From UBA4782 sp034429195 (lineage in GTDB: Bacteria; Chloroflexota; Anaerolineae; Anaerolineales; Anaerolineaceae): a stretch of 64,000 nt of DNA. Below the pieces are notes generated by a model. It searched no databases. It was not told the origin of the DNA and was given only the letters and a program-made list of their open reading frames with translations. Each line of letters opens with the position of its first letter. The first letter of the stretch is position 1. This document shows, piece by piece, positions 1 to 8,138 of this stretch. Both the position numbers and the translations under genes were made by a program. The stretch is taken from assembly GCA_034429195.1 (NCBI GenBank), contig DAOUGQ010000016.1, forward strand, positions 248,001-312,000, written 5' to 3'.

Positions 1-232
1 CAGTGGGTTCGGTTTGTGGTTGGAGGACTGTTACGATCTCTCCCTGAACATCATTGCGCTGCACAACTGTCAGACGAACCTGATATTCTGCTCCGCTAAT
101 ATCGAAAACATGAACCAGGTCTCCCGTTTTCAGGCGCAACACATTATTGATCTGTGAACAGCGATCCCGGGGGAAGGTAATCACCGGGAGCTGTATGTAT
201 TCAGGGGGAATATAAAATCGTGGGGGTGTCAT
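1..232 (-). CDS. rsmE: 16S rRNA m3U1498 methyltransferase RsmE, N-terminal part (cut by window edge)
   Basis: The reading frame starts at the ATG at 232-230 and stays open to the window edge (about 77 residues). The translation begins MTPPRFYIPPEYI and contains VLRLKTGDLVHVFD, which matches the PUA-like N-terminal domain of RsmE, the SPOUT enzyme that methylates N3 of U1498 in 16S rRNA. The start overlaps the rsmI stop as ATGA, so the two rRNA methyltransferases are translationally coupled. The catalytic SPOUT domain lies outside the window, so completeness cannot be judged. Confidence 0.85.
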   Translation of the reverse strand, partial: MTPPRFYIPPEYIQLPVITFPRDRCSQINNVLRLKTGDLVHVFDISGAEYQVRLTVVQRNDVQGEIVTVLQPQTEPT

Positions 233-891
233 TTACCTGCGATCACCACGCAGTATTCGCCTTTCAGTGTAGTTCCGGCAATACTGGCTGCCAGTTCCGA
301 AAGCAGCCCTCGGCTGACACTTTCATAAAATTTTGTGAGGTCATTGGCAATAGCCGCCTGGCGATCACCGTAAACTTCTATGGCATCTTTTAAAAAGGCT
401 TCCAATCGATAGGGGCTTTCATAAAATACGAGAGTATGGGGGCTATCTTTATCCACTTCTAAAAATCGTTTGCGTGGGCCTGCTTTGTGAGGGGCAAAAC
501 CCCGGAAGGTAAAGCTGTGTACAGGAAGCCCGGATAGGATCAAAGCGGTGATCAAGGCGGTGGGACCTGGGATGGCTGTGAGGGGAATATTTTCCTGTAG
601 GGCAGCGCGAACCAGGATGAATCCGGGATCCGAAATGGCAGGAGTTCCTGCATTGGTAACAAGGGCAACATTTTTTTCATTACGAAGCATATCTAAAACC
701 TGCGGCAGCACCTTTTTTTCATTGAATTCGTTGAAAGAGCATTGGGGTTTCTTAATGCCAAAGTGGTTTAGCAGATGCCCGGTTTTGCGGGTATCTTCAC
801 TTACTACCCAATCCACACTCCCCAATACTTCGAGGGCGCGTTGAGTAATGTCTCCAAGATTACCAATGGGTGTGGCTACCAGGTAAAGCAT
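229..891 (-). CDS. rsmI: 16S rRNA 2'-O-ribose C1402 methyltransferase RsmI
   Basis: A 220-residue tetrapyrrole-methylase-fold protein that uses SAM to methylate the ribose of C1402 in 16S rRNA. Visible motifs are LYLVATPIGNLGDIT at the N-terminus, SEDTRKTGHLL, TNAGTPAISDPG (usually SDAGTP in the family) and IPGPTALITAL. It is shorter than the roughly 280-residue E. coli protein and ends right after the catalytic fold (VVIAGK), so the usual C-terminal extension is missing. No Shine-Dalgarno is seen. A TATACT hexamer lies 6 nt upstream of the ATG, suggesting a leaderless mRNA. It overlaps rsmE downstream by 4 bp and is divergent from lipA. Confidence 0.92.
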   Translation of the reverse strand: MLYLVATPIGNLGDITQRALEVLGSVDWVVSEDTRKTGHLLNHFGIKKPQCSFNEFNEKKVLPQVLDMLRNEKNVALVTNAGTPAISDPGFILVRAALQENIPLTAIPGPTALITALILSGLPVHSFTFRGFAPHKAGPRKRFLEVDKDSPHTLVFYESPYRLEAFLKDAIEVYGDRQAAIANDLTKFYESVSRGLLSELAASIAGTTLKGEYCVVIAGK

Positions 892-897
892 AGGGTT

Positions 898-924
898 AGT
901 ATATCACGTCAATAAAATTTACAA
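898..924 (-). promoter_or_regulatory. rsmI promoter, sharing its -35 with lipA
   Basis: On the minus strand TTGTAA (924-919) and TATACT (903-898) are 15 bp apart, and TATACT ends 6 nt before the rsmI ATG. TTGTAA is the reverse complement of the TTACAA that serves as the lipA -35. Positions are read from sequence; the short spacer makes the -35 tentative. Confidence 0.5.
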
Positions 925-946
925 GGGTGTCTCAATTGGCTATAAT
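919..946 (+). promoter_or_regulatory. lipA promoter
   Basis: TTACAA (919-924), a 16-bp spacer and a perfect TATAAT (941-946). Transcription would start near 953, leaving a leader of about 10 nt that contains AGGAG directly before the ATG at 963. Confidence 0.65.
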
Positions 947-962
947 GACAACAGGAGAAAGC

Positions 963-1901
963 ATGGCAAACAATCCCACCCGCGAAAGAATTGATCCTGA
1001 GAAAGTAAATACTACTCCGCAACGACGTCCAGATTATATTCGTATTCAGATACCCACTGGCGAAACCTATACCTGGCTACAAAGCTTAATGCGTCAGAAA
1101 GAACTACATACCGTATGCGAAGAAGCAGGCTGCCCGAATATGGGTGAGTGTTGGGGAAGGGGGACCGCAACTTTCTTAATCTTGGGTGATGTTTGCACTC
1201 GCTCCTGTGGATTTTGTGACATCAAGCATGGAAAACCCGGAGTACTGGATTGGCAGGAACCCGAAAGGGTAGCTCAAGCGGTGAAAGCTATGAACTTGCA
1301 TCATGCAGTCATCACCAGTGTCAATCGGGATGAGCGCCGTGATGGTGGTGCGCCAATTTTCGCTATGATTATTCAACGCATACGCGAGGTTTTGCCTGGA
1401 TGTTCGATCGAAGTATTGATCCCAGACTTCAAGGGTAGTGTGGAAGCCTTGAACATCGTGATGCAGGCTCGTCCGGAAATTCTGAACCATAATATCGAAA
1501 CAGTCCCCAGGCTTTTTAAGATTGTTCAGCCTCAAGATCGGTATAGCTGGTCTGAAGCGATATTAACCAATGCCAAAAAGCTGGCTCCAGATGTACTTAC
1601 CAAATCAGGAATAATGGTGGGGTTGGGGGAAACTATGGATGAAGTGAAGCAGGTGCTGCGTGACTTGTATTTATGGAATGTAGATATTCTTACAATAGGG
1701 CAGTACCTTCAACCAAGTAAGAACCATTTAAGAATCGAGCGATATTATACCCTGGAGGAATTCGCAGAGCTTAAGGCATACGGTTTGGAATTGGGTTTCA
1801 AGTGGGTGGAAAGCCAGCCTCTGGTTCGTTCATCTTACCATGCAGCGGAACAGGTGAAGGCTTTGAGTGAAGTCCATCGAAAACTTTATTCGCAAAAGTA
1901 G
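963..1901 (+). CDS. lipA: Lipoyl synthase LipA
   Basis: A radical-SAM enzyme that inserts two sulfurs into protein-bound octanoyl groups to make lipoyl cofactors. Both cluster-binding sets are visible: the auxiliary CEEAGCPNMGEC motif and the radical-SAM CTRSCGFC motif. The C-terminal RSSYHA serine motif is also present. A GTG at 927 in the same frame would give 12 extra residues, but it lies upstream of the TATAAT box at 941-946, so I place the start at ATG 963, just after AGGAG, giving 312 residues. The gene stands alone, divergent from rsmI; no lipB was seen beside it. Confidence 0.95.
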   Translation: MANNPTRERIDPEKVNTTPQRRPDYIRIQIPTGETYTWLQSLMRQKELHTVCEEAGCPNMGECWGRGTATFLILGDVCTRSCGFCDIKHGKPGVLDWQEPERVAQAVKAMNLHHAVITSVNRDERRDGGAPIFAMIIQRIREVLPGCSIEVLIPDFKGSVEALNIVMQARPEILNHNIETVPRLFKIVQPQDRYSWSEAILTNAKKLAPDVLTKSGIMVGLGETMDEVKQVLRDLYLWNVDILTIGQYLQPSKNHLRIERYYTLEEFAELKAYGLELGFKWVESQPLVRSSYHAAEQVKALSEVHRKLYSQK

Positions 1902-1945
1902 TCAGGCCCAAGAAATCCTTGGTCAGAGTATGATTATTCAGTTAA

Positions 1946-2779
1946 TCATTGGGTTAAAGAAGGAAATTCATCCGATTCGACGGGCGCAGCTTCACCGGAT
2001 TCAGTTGAAATCATCAATGAGTACTCGCTGTTTGCAGTAGTTACATTATAGAGATCGAGAACTGAATATTTACCCAGATCTTCTTCAAACACCATTTCAT
2101 CGCCCAACCAACCATTTCCTACAGCCAGGTAAACTTCATAAGTGCTTTCAGGGATACCTTCGATAGTGTAGGTTTCACCCGCACGAATATATATCGCCAG
2201 CACGGGGTATCTGGACATATTGGTAAGAATGATCACTGCATCTGAAACCAAAGGGTTGGTCAATTTAAGAATACCTGCCCCTGCATAGGTGCGATAATCG
2301 ATTAACCTGGTGCCATTTATTGGCTGGTAAGCGGCTTCAGGAATCTGTTCACAGGGGGCATTCAAAGAAACGTAGTAATCACCACCGCTCACCCAACCTT
2401 TTCTTCCGGATGGGGCAATTACTTTCAACCAGTTACAGATTCCTGACTGCCCGATCACCAGAAGGGTATTTGAAGTTGTCAGCAGTTCAATTGAAAGAAA
2501 ATCCGTACCGGGACCTTCACGTAGATTGAGACCGGCTGATTTCACGATGGCAACTGGCATGGGGGTGGGTGTCTGCCAGGGGGTGGGTGTACCGATGATC
2601 TCAGGAATAGGTGTATTGGAAGGCAGGGGAGTCACCAGGGCTGCAGCTGCCGTCCAGGTGGCAAAAATATTATTCACTATAGCGGTTTCTGTAGCGTATG
2701 TATCAACCTTTTGTGCGCCGCAGGATGACAAAAAGATGGTGAAAAATAAAGAGAGGAAGGAAAGAATCTTTGTCTGCAT
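1946..2779 (-). CDS. Lipoprotein with SH3b-like domain
   Basis: 277 residues, beginning with a lipoprotein signal (hydrophobic run then LSSC at about residue 20), so probably exported and lipid-anchored. A Thr/Pro-rich linker (about 50-72) leads into a bacterial SH3 domain (about 75-142) with the signature GLNLREGPGT and a terminal GWVSGGDY. The remaining C-terminal part looks like a beta-rich domain of unknown kind. SH3b domains often bind peptidoglycan or other wall polymers, but the target here is unknown. No strong Shine-Dalgarno precedes the start. It converges with lipA. Confidence 0.75.
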   Translation of the reverse strand: MQTKILSFLSLFFTIFLSSCGAQKVDTYATETAIVNNIFATWTAAAALVTPLPSNTPIPEIIGTPTPWQTPTPMPVAIVKSAGLNLREGPGTDFLSIELLTTSNTLLVIGQSGICNWLKVIAPSGRKGWVSGGDYYVSLNAPCEQIPEAAYQPINGTRLIDYRTYAGAGILKLTNPLVSDAVIILTNMSRYPVLAIYIRAGETYTIEGIPESTYEVYLAVGNGWLGDEMVFEEDLGKYSVLDLYNVTTANSEYSLMISTESGEAAPVESDEFPSLTQ

Positions 2780-3073
2780 TCTACAAATTAAGTGATATGA
2801 ATTCTATATTTTTATTTACAATAAAACTTTTTTCATATTGGACCAGCTAAATTATTTAGTCCTCAATAATATTATATACATTCATATCCATAATTAGCTT
2901 TTTACCTTTAAAAAGAATTACCCTTCTACTAAATCTTGGAGACACCTAAATTGTTATGATAATGACAAAATATTGGTTCTAGAATAGAAGGGTACTCAGT
3001 TTTGCATTCCTGCATTTTTCTTGAGATGAATTCTGGGTAAAGTAGCCTTATTTCGCTCCATGGGATCAAAAGA
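2780..3073. other. AT-rich intergenic stretch
   Basis: About 290 bp without a supported gene, visibly richer in A and T than the flanking core genes. A minus-strand frame at 2929-3183 overlaps the end of the next gene and has no recognisable content. I see no tRNA, terminator with a clear U-tract, or direct repeat. Confidence 0.5.
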
Positions 3074-3730
3074 TTAATCAAAGATATCATCAAACTCACC
3101 AAAATATTCTGCAGCTTCTTCAGCATCCATAATATATAGATCACAATCGTCATCAGTATCATCCCAATCTGCATCTGGGTCACTTTCGTTATATTTATAT
3201 TCTACGGGATCTTCCAAAATTCTTCGATTAATAGTTTTGTTACTTTGAATTATCCAATCTGCAATTGATGATTTTGGTTTTTCTGATAAAAAAATTTCAG
3301 GTTTAATTAATAGGGTTTGTTTATTGTGCAAGCATTTAATGCTATTTTGGATAGAAGTATCCTGGTAATTCTCTTTGTGTTGATTCTGTTCTAATTGACG
3401 TTTTCCCCATTTCTCAAATAAGGCTAAAATTCTTTTATTATTAATTATTGCGATTACCGTAAACCAGCCACCACATCTGGGATTTGGATAAAAAGCAATT
3501 TGATGAATCCTATATTTATGGTTGGGGTTGTATATCCAATTCATACCCATTTCTGGAAAATGATCAAGCATTTGAATATAACACTCATATGTGCTGATCT
3601 CTGAATTGTAATAACCGATTTGTGACAAATATTTTTCAAAGTTTGATTTTATTTCTTCTGTAAGCTGATCATTTTGAAATTCAGAAGAAGGTATGCTAAA
3701 TAATTTTGCCAGTTGTTGTGCTATGTTCAT
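3074..3730 (-). CDS. Hypothetical protein beside a DNA methyltransferase
   Basis: 218 residues, not recognised. The N-terminus is predicted mostly helical, the centre has the segment PNPRCGGWFTVIAIINN, and the last 45 residues are strongly acidic (many D/E). No PD-(D/E)XK, HNH or GIY-YIG nuclease motif, signal peptide or membrane segment is evident. The start has a good GAGGGG Shine-Dalgarno. It lies 25 bp downstream of the methyltransferase on the same strand and is clearly more AT-rich than surrounding genes, which suggests acquisition by transfer. By position it could be a restriction or specificity partner, but nothing in the sequence proves this. Confidence 0.6.
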   Translation of the reverse strand: MNIAQQLAKLFSIPSSEFQNDQLTEEIKSNFEKYLSQIGYYNSEISTYECYIQMLDHFPEMGMNWIYNPNHKYRIHQIAFYPNPRCGGWFTVIAIINNKRILALFEKWGKRQLEQNQHKENYQDTSIQNSIKCLHNKQTLLIKPEIFLSEKPKSSIADWIIQSNKTINRRILEDPVEYKYNESDPDADWDDTDDDCDLYIMDAEEAAEYFGEFDDIFD

Positions 3731-3755
3731 AAACCCCTCAAAATTGTATAAAGTT

Positions 3756-4598
3756 CTATTTTACATTTTCAAACCATTGAATTAGTTCACAGTTGGCAAA
3801 TCTCTCCTTCATCACCTCGATCGCCTGCGGATTATTATCCACCAGAATAAAACTTCGACCCAGTTCCAGGCATACTTCACCGGTGGTACCGCTGCCTGCA
3901 AAAAAATCCATTACTACGTCACCAGGGTTTGATGAAGCCATGATAATCCTGCGGAGAACTCCTACGGGTTTCTGCGTAGGGTAGCCGGTTTTCTCTTTGC
4001 CATTGGTTGCAACGATGGTATGCCACCATGTATCAGTCGGTAATTTACCCCTGGCTGCTTTCTCTGGTCCAACCAGCCCTGGAGCCATATAAGGAATACG
4101 TTCGATATCCTCTACATTAAAGGTGTATTGATTAGGGTCTTTAGCATACCAGAGAATATTGTCGTGTTTGGGCGGCCATTTCTTTTTTGTTCGGGCACCA
4201 TAATCGTAAGCCCAGATGATCTCGTTGAGAAAGCTCTCACGGCCAAATATTTGATCCAATAATATCTTGCAATAATGCACTTCGCGATAATCGATGTGAA
4301 AGTATAGACTGCCATCCGGCTTCAAGATGCGGTAAGCTTCGATCAGACGCGGTTCGAGAAATGCCAGGTAATCATCGAATAAGTCATTGTAACCTTTTGA
4401 ACCGATCTTGATTGTTTGATAGCGCTTACCTTGAAATCCAGTGCGATCACCATTGCTATTTTCCTCTGTGCGGATCTGAGTGCGTGTCTGGGATTTGCCA
4501 GTGTTAAAGGGGGGATCAATGTAGATCAGGTTAACAGATTCGGTGGAAAGGCTATGAAGGACTTCCAGGTTATCAGCAAAGTAGATGGTATTTGGCAT
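3756..4598 (-). CDS. Beta-class DNA methyltransferase (N6-adenine or N4-cytosine)
   Basis: 280 residues. The catalytic motif IV is IYIDPPFNTGKS near residue 27-38, and the SAM-binding motif I, MDFFAGSGTTG, comes near the C-terminus after YPTQKPVGVL (motif X-like). This order is typical of beta-class amino methyltransferases. DPPF favours adenine-N6 methylation. Between them lies the presumed target-recognition region. The ATG has no Shine-Dalgarno but TACAAT 6 nt upstream, as for a leaderless transcript. The downstream unknown gene is the only candidate partner; otherwise this would be an orphan methyltransferase. The recognition sequence cannot be read from the protein. Confidence 0.88.
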   Translation of the reverse strand: MPNTIYFADNLEVLHSLSTESVNLIYIDPPFNTGKSQTRTQIRTEENSNGDRTGFQGKRYQTIKIGSKGYNDLFDDYLAFLEPRLIEAYRILKPDGSLYFHIDYREVHYCKILLDQIFGRESFLNEIIWAYDYGARTKKKWPPKHDNILWYAKDPNQYTFNVEDIERIPYMAPGLVGPEKAARGKLPTDTWWHTIVATNGKEKTGYPTQKPVGVLRRIIMASSNPGDVVMDFFAGSGTTGEVCLELGRSFILVDNNPQAIEVMKERFANCELIQWFENVK

Positions 4599-4604
4599 GG
4601 GGTA

Positions 4605-4610
4605 ATTGTA
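4605..4610 (-). promoter_or_regulatory. -10 box of the methyltransferase gene
   Basis: TACAAT on the minus strand ends 6 nt before the start codon at 4598. No convincing -35 is seen 17 bp upstream. Called because the same spacing recurs at several other genes in this window. Confidence 0.4.
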
Positions 4611-4638
4611 TCAAGGAAAGGTTATTTTTGTGGTTTCA

Positions 4639-4656
4639 GTGATTTTCGTGGTGATC
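4639..4656. repeat. Dispersed intergenic repeat, copy 1
   Basis: The 18-nt sequence GTGATTTTCGTGGTGATC is present here and exactly again at 42834-42851. It sits in a longer degenerate tract that on the minus strand reads like tandem ACCACGAAA/ACACTAAA words. Both copies are intergenic. Confidence 0.55.
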
Positions 4657-4745
4657 ACTTCTTAAGGATTTGTTCAGGGGAAGCTAATTATCATTGTCTA
4701 TCCTGTACCGTATCTCTACACCGAACCCTTACAGTTTCTTCCAAA

Positions 4746-5363
4746 TCATGGTTTATATACAGGCTGGCGTATGATGGTTTTCAACTTTTCAGGGCTGGTT
4801 CGTCGCGGATCACTCATATAGATCTCGTGATGCTTTTTGTGTAATTCATACCCCTGTTGTCTGGCAAATGCATGCATCTTTTCAATCGTAGGTAGCTCAT
4901 CGGCATAAGCTCCCAGATACAACACCTGGACAGAAGTCCCTTCATCATATACCTCGAAACGCGCAGTTGTTGCCAGTTCACTTTCCCCTTTTTTGAGAAC
5001 CGCTTGTTGCGCAGATTTAAAATCTGACTGGGTGATGAATGAAGGTAGGACAATCATCATTGTCCAGAACCAATTATCTTTATTCTTGAAATCTAATTCA
5101 GCCAGGTTTTCAACCCACCATAATCCTTCCAGGGGCATCACTTTGAAATCTTGCCCTGTTTCTTTCTTTTTTGCGAACTTAATGGTATATGCCAACCCAT
5201 AAAGAGCGGAAAGCGCTTTTTGATACATGGATGAGGTGTTTGGATCACCCTTTCCATCGATCATTAGAAATGAAAAAGCTGGCACTTCGACAATGTGGAA
5301 TCCTCTATCCGAAGGGATATAGAGCGACTTATGAGTTCGAACAAGATCAAGTTTGTCAACCAT
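4746..5363 (-). CDS. GyrI-like small-molecule-binding domain protein
   Basis: 205 residues resembling the stand-alone GyrI-like family (COG4832-type). Visible features are FSFLMIDGKGDPN near residue 30, the Trp/Gly-rich EGLWWVEN segment, and YLGAYADELPTIEKMHAFARQQGYELHKKHHEIYMSDPRRTSPEKLKT at the C-terminus, which is characteristic of the family. No DNA-binding domain is fused to it, so it is not a full regulator. Relatives bind small hydrophobic molecules, but the substrate or role here is unknown. It is a single gene, upstream of the methyltransferase pair. Confidence 0.75.
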   Translation of the reverse strand: MVDKLDLVRTHKSLYIPSDRGFHIVEVPAFSFLMIDGKGDPNTSSMYQKALSALYGLAYTIKFAKKKETGQDFKVMPLEGLWWVENLAELDFKNKDNWFWTMMIVLPSFITQSDFKSAQQAVLKKGESELATTARFEVYDEGTSVQVLYLGAYADELPTIEKMHAFARQQGYELHKKHHEIYMSDPRRTSPEKLKTIIRQPVYKP

Positions 5364-5487
5364 AGGATATTATCCTTTTCTTTAAAAATTGTATAGAAAC
5401 TTGAATGAATACACAAGAAGTGAAAATTAAGAATTGGTTACGAAACCCAATCATGAGTAAAATAAGGAGGTAACGAAAGGATGTAGT

Positions 5488-6195
5488 ATGAAATCAGATT
5501 TATCAGAAGCATCGAAGCCATATATCAAATATATAGAATCCTGGTTGCAACAAATTCCTATATTACAAGCGAAAGAGATTTTTAGTCAGCCCGATGCTTG
5601 TGCAATTACTGCTGTAGATATTATCAATGGGTTCATCCGCTTAGGAGCGCTTGCCAGCTCTCGGGTGGAACCAATCATCAAACCTGTAACCCGATTGATG
5701 CAGACTGCCTGGGATAGTGGTGTCACGAAAATCCTCCACCTGACAGATACTCATAACCCTGATGCACTGGAATTTAAATCCTATCCGCCACATTGCCTGC
5801 GGGGTACCGCAGAATCTGAGCCAGTAGATGAATTGAAAGCATTGCCCTTTGCCGATCATATCCAGATCATTCCCAAGAATACGGTTGCGTCTGGATTGCA
5901 GACTGAATTCGAAGACTGGGTGATTGTTCATCCAGAGGTTGAAACCTATGTGGTGGTGGGGGACGTTACCGATATCTGTGTTTATCAACTTGCGATGTAC
6001 CTTCAGTTAGATGCAAATGCCAGACACCTGACACGCAGGGTGATCATTCCAGAGAACTGTGTACAGACTTTCGATCGACCAGTCTCAGCAGCACAAAAAG
6101 AAGGTGGTTTTGCGCATGACGGTGATTTGCTGCATGTAGTATTTCTCTATCACATGGCTTCAAATGGGATTAAAGTAGTGAAGGCGATCGATTAA
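5488..6195 (+). CDS. Isochorismatase-family cysteine hydrolase
   Basis: 235 residues with the family triad visible: Asp in AITAVDIINGF, Lys in QIIPKNT and Cys in GDVTDICVYQ. The nearest functional type is nicotinamidase-like, which turns nicotinamide into nicotinate, but the family also hydrolyses other amides, so the substrate is uncertain. An AAGGA lies about 8 nt before the ATG; a nearer-consensus AAGGAGGT lies further upstream. The TAA stop shares its last A with the xseA ATG (TAATG), so translation of ExoVII is coupled to this gene. Confidence 0.82.
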   Translation: MKSDLSEASKPYIKYIESWLQQIPILQAKEIFSQPDACAITAVDIINGFIRLGALASSRVEPIIKPVTRLMQTAWDSGVTKILHLTDTHNPDALEFKSYPPHCLRGTAESEPVDELKALPFADHIQIIPKNTVASGLQTEFEDWVIVHPEVETYVVVGDVTDICVYQLAMYLQLDANARHLTRRVIIPENCVQTFDRPVSAAQKEGGFAHDGDLLHVVFLYHMASNGIKVVKAID

Positions 6196-7427
6196 TGCAG
6201 CAGCCTGGTTTATTTGGTCATGATACATTTTCTATCAGTGAAGTAACACGCGTCATTCAAGGAGTGCTGGAATCTGAACCAGTGCTACAGGATGTGTGGG
6301 TCAGGGGGGAAATATCGAATCTCAAATATCACACATCAGGACATGTGTATTTGACACTCAAGGATGACCTGGCGTCGTTACGCTGTATAATCTGGAAAAT
6401 GTACGCTTCTCGACTGCGGGGGAAACTTCAGGATGGCATGTCCATCACTGCACACGGGCATATCAGTGTATATGAACGTAACGGAGATTATCAGCTTTAT
6501 ATCGACAATGTGCAAATGGCTGGCGAAGGGCTCCTTTTCCAGGAGTTCATGCAGTTAAAGGGAAAACTGGAAGAAGAAGGGTTGTTCGACATTGCACGAA
6601 AGCGACCCTTACCTGAACAACCTCGTACTATCGGTATTGTGACCTCTTCCACGGGTGCAGCTCTACAAGATATGTTGAATATCCTTCGCCAACGCTTCCC
6701 TCTGGCTGAAGTGATCCTGGCACCCGCTGCAGTACAGGGTACCATGGCACCTCTTGAAATAATTGCTCAAATAAAAGCATTAAGCAAATTGTCCGTGGAT
6801 GTCATCATCGTCGCCAGGGGCGGAGGTTCAATTGAAGACCTTTGGGCATTCAATGATGAACGCGTTGTGAGAGCTATTGTTGAATGTCCAATACCTATAG
6901 TTACTGGTATTGGGCATGAGACTGATTTTACGCTGGCTGATTTTGCTGCAGATGTGAGGGCACCAACTCCCACAGCTGCTGCTGTTCAGGTAAGCCCTGA
7001 TATCGTTGAAATTCGAACTGACTTGATGAATATGCAAGCTGAATTAGAAAATTCTATATATGATGCAATATCAACCCGTAGGACAGAACTGCGTGAAACC
7101 AGTCACAGGTTGGCGCGGTTTAGCCCTGTCAACCGAATACAGAATGAACGCCAGCATATTGATACACTACAAGAAAAGGCCATCCGCTTGATGATGCACT
7201 TTATACAATTACAGCGTAGCAAAGCATCCGGGCAGTCCCAACATCTTGCGTCTGTCAACCCAATGGCAGTACTGCAGCGTGGTTTTGCTCTGGTTATGAC
7301 TCCTGAAAGAAAGCTTGTTTCAAGTGTGCAACAGATTCAGCCAATGGATATAGTTGATGTGAGAATAAAAGATGGCAGCTTCACCACATCTGTTAAAGAA
7401 GTGAAACCTGCAGATGATTTGAATTGA
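6195..7427 (+). CDS. xseA: Exodeoxyribonuclease VII large subunit
   Basis: 410 residues. The OB-fold N-terminal domain (about 10-110) begins FSISEVTRVIQGVLESEPVLQDVWVRGEISN in family fashion. It is followed by the catalytic domain with GIVTSSTGAALQDM, VIIVARGGGSIEDLWAFNDE and GIGHETDFTLADFAADVRAPTPTAAA, then a helical C-terminal region. With XseB it degrades single-stranded DNA from either end into acid-soluble oligonucleotides and acts in repair. It is coupled to the upstream hydrolase through TAATG and is 20 bp from xseB. Confidence 0.96.
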   Translation: MQQPGLFGHDTFSISEVTRVIQGVLESEPVLQDVWVRGEISNLKYHTSGHVYLTLKDDLASLRCIIWKMYASRLRGKLQDGMSITAHGHISVYERNGDYQLYIDNVQMAGEGLLFQEFMQLKGKLEEEGLFDIARKRPLPEQPRTIGIVTSSTGAALQDMLNILRQRFPLAEVILAPAAVQGTMAPLEIIAQIKALSKLSVDVIIVARGGGSIEDLWAFNDERVVRAIVECPIPIVTGIGHETDFTLADFAADVRAPTPTAAAVQVSPDIVEIRTDLMNMQAELENSIYDAISTRRTELRETSHRLARFSPVNRIQNERQHIDTLQEKAIRLMMHFIQLQRSKASGQSQHLASVNPMAVLQRGFALVMTPERKLVSSVQQIQPMDIVDVRIKDGSFTTSVKEVKPADDLN

Positions 7428-7447
7428 AGGAAGTGTGAGGAATTATT

Positions 7448-7672
7448 ATGGATGAAAAACCTGTTGAGGCTCTGACGTATGAAGAAGGATTGAAAGAACT
7501 GGAAGAGATCATCCAGGAATTAGAGAACAATAAGGGTACTCTGGAAGAGATGATCCATTTGTTCGAGCGGGGTCAGGCTATATCGAAACGATGCCTTGAT
7601 ATTCTGGATAAAGCAGAATTGCGTGTGCAAACCCTGGCTTCTCCCGATACTACCAACGATAAGATCTTGTAG
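7448..7672 (+). CDS. xseB: Exodeoxyribonuclease VII small subunit
   Basis: 74 residues, the usual size of XseB, with the family pattern LTYEEGLKELEEIIQELENN, LEEMIHLFERGQAISKRC and LDKAELRVQTL. It forms the helical stalk that binds XseA. It follows xseA by 20 bp with a GAGG Shine-Dalgarno before the ATG. Confidence 0.95.
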   Translation: MDEKPVEALTYEEGLKELEEIIQELENNKGTLEEMIHLFERGQAISKRCLDILDKAELRVQTLASPDTTNDKIL

Positions 7673-7680
7673 GAAATATT

Positions 7681-8133
7681 ATGTTTTGGCAACAATTGGC
7701 ATCCAACCATGTTTTGCACGCAGTTATTATTGCCTGGTTCATTGCACAGGTAAGTAAATTATTCACAGAGTTGATCCGCACGGGACGAATAGATATGCGA
7801 TTGATGATGAGCCCCGGAGGGATGCCCAGTTCCCATTCATCTTCCGTAACCGCAGCGATGCTTGGTGTTGGGTTATTCGAAGGTTTTGATACCCCCTTAT
7901 TTGGGCTGGCATTTGTGATCACTATGATTGTACTTTACGATGCAGCAGGAGTACGCCGACAGGCAGGTATACAGGCGCACAAAATCAATCAGATCATTAA
8001 CGAATTACTGCAGGGACATCCCCTTTCACAAAAACAACTGCAGGAGGTATTGGGACATACCCCCTTGCAGGTGTTCATGGGCTTCTTATTAGGTATTGGA
8101 GTATCCCTGGTCGTCTGGTTAGTGAATAAATAG
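7681..8133 (+). CDS. DUF212 membrane protein (divergent PAP2/acid phosphatase-like)
   Basis: 150 residues with four hydrophobic segments. The motif MSPGGMPSSHSSSVTAA (about 42-58) and the downstream YDAAGVRRQAGIQA match the DUF212/YuiD family, thought to be distantly related to PAP2 phosphatases. Biochemical role is not established for the family. It starts 8 bp after xseB with AGGAAAT before the ATG, so it is probably in the same transcript. It converges with herA five bp downstream. Confidence 0.85.
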   Translation: MFWQQLASNHVLHAVIIAWFIAQVSKLFTELIRTGRIDMRLMMSPGGMPSSHSSSVTAAMLGVGLFEGFDTPLFGLAFVITMIVLYDAAGVRRQAGIQAHKINQIINELLQGHPLSQKQLQEVLGHTPLQVFMGFLLGIGVSLVVWLVNK

Positions 8134-8138
8134 GCCGA

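Noticed and set aside
2929..3183. An 84-residue hydrophobic minus-strand frame
   Set aside because: It overlaps the acidic end of the 3074-3730 gene in another frame and shows no ribosome site or family.
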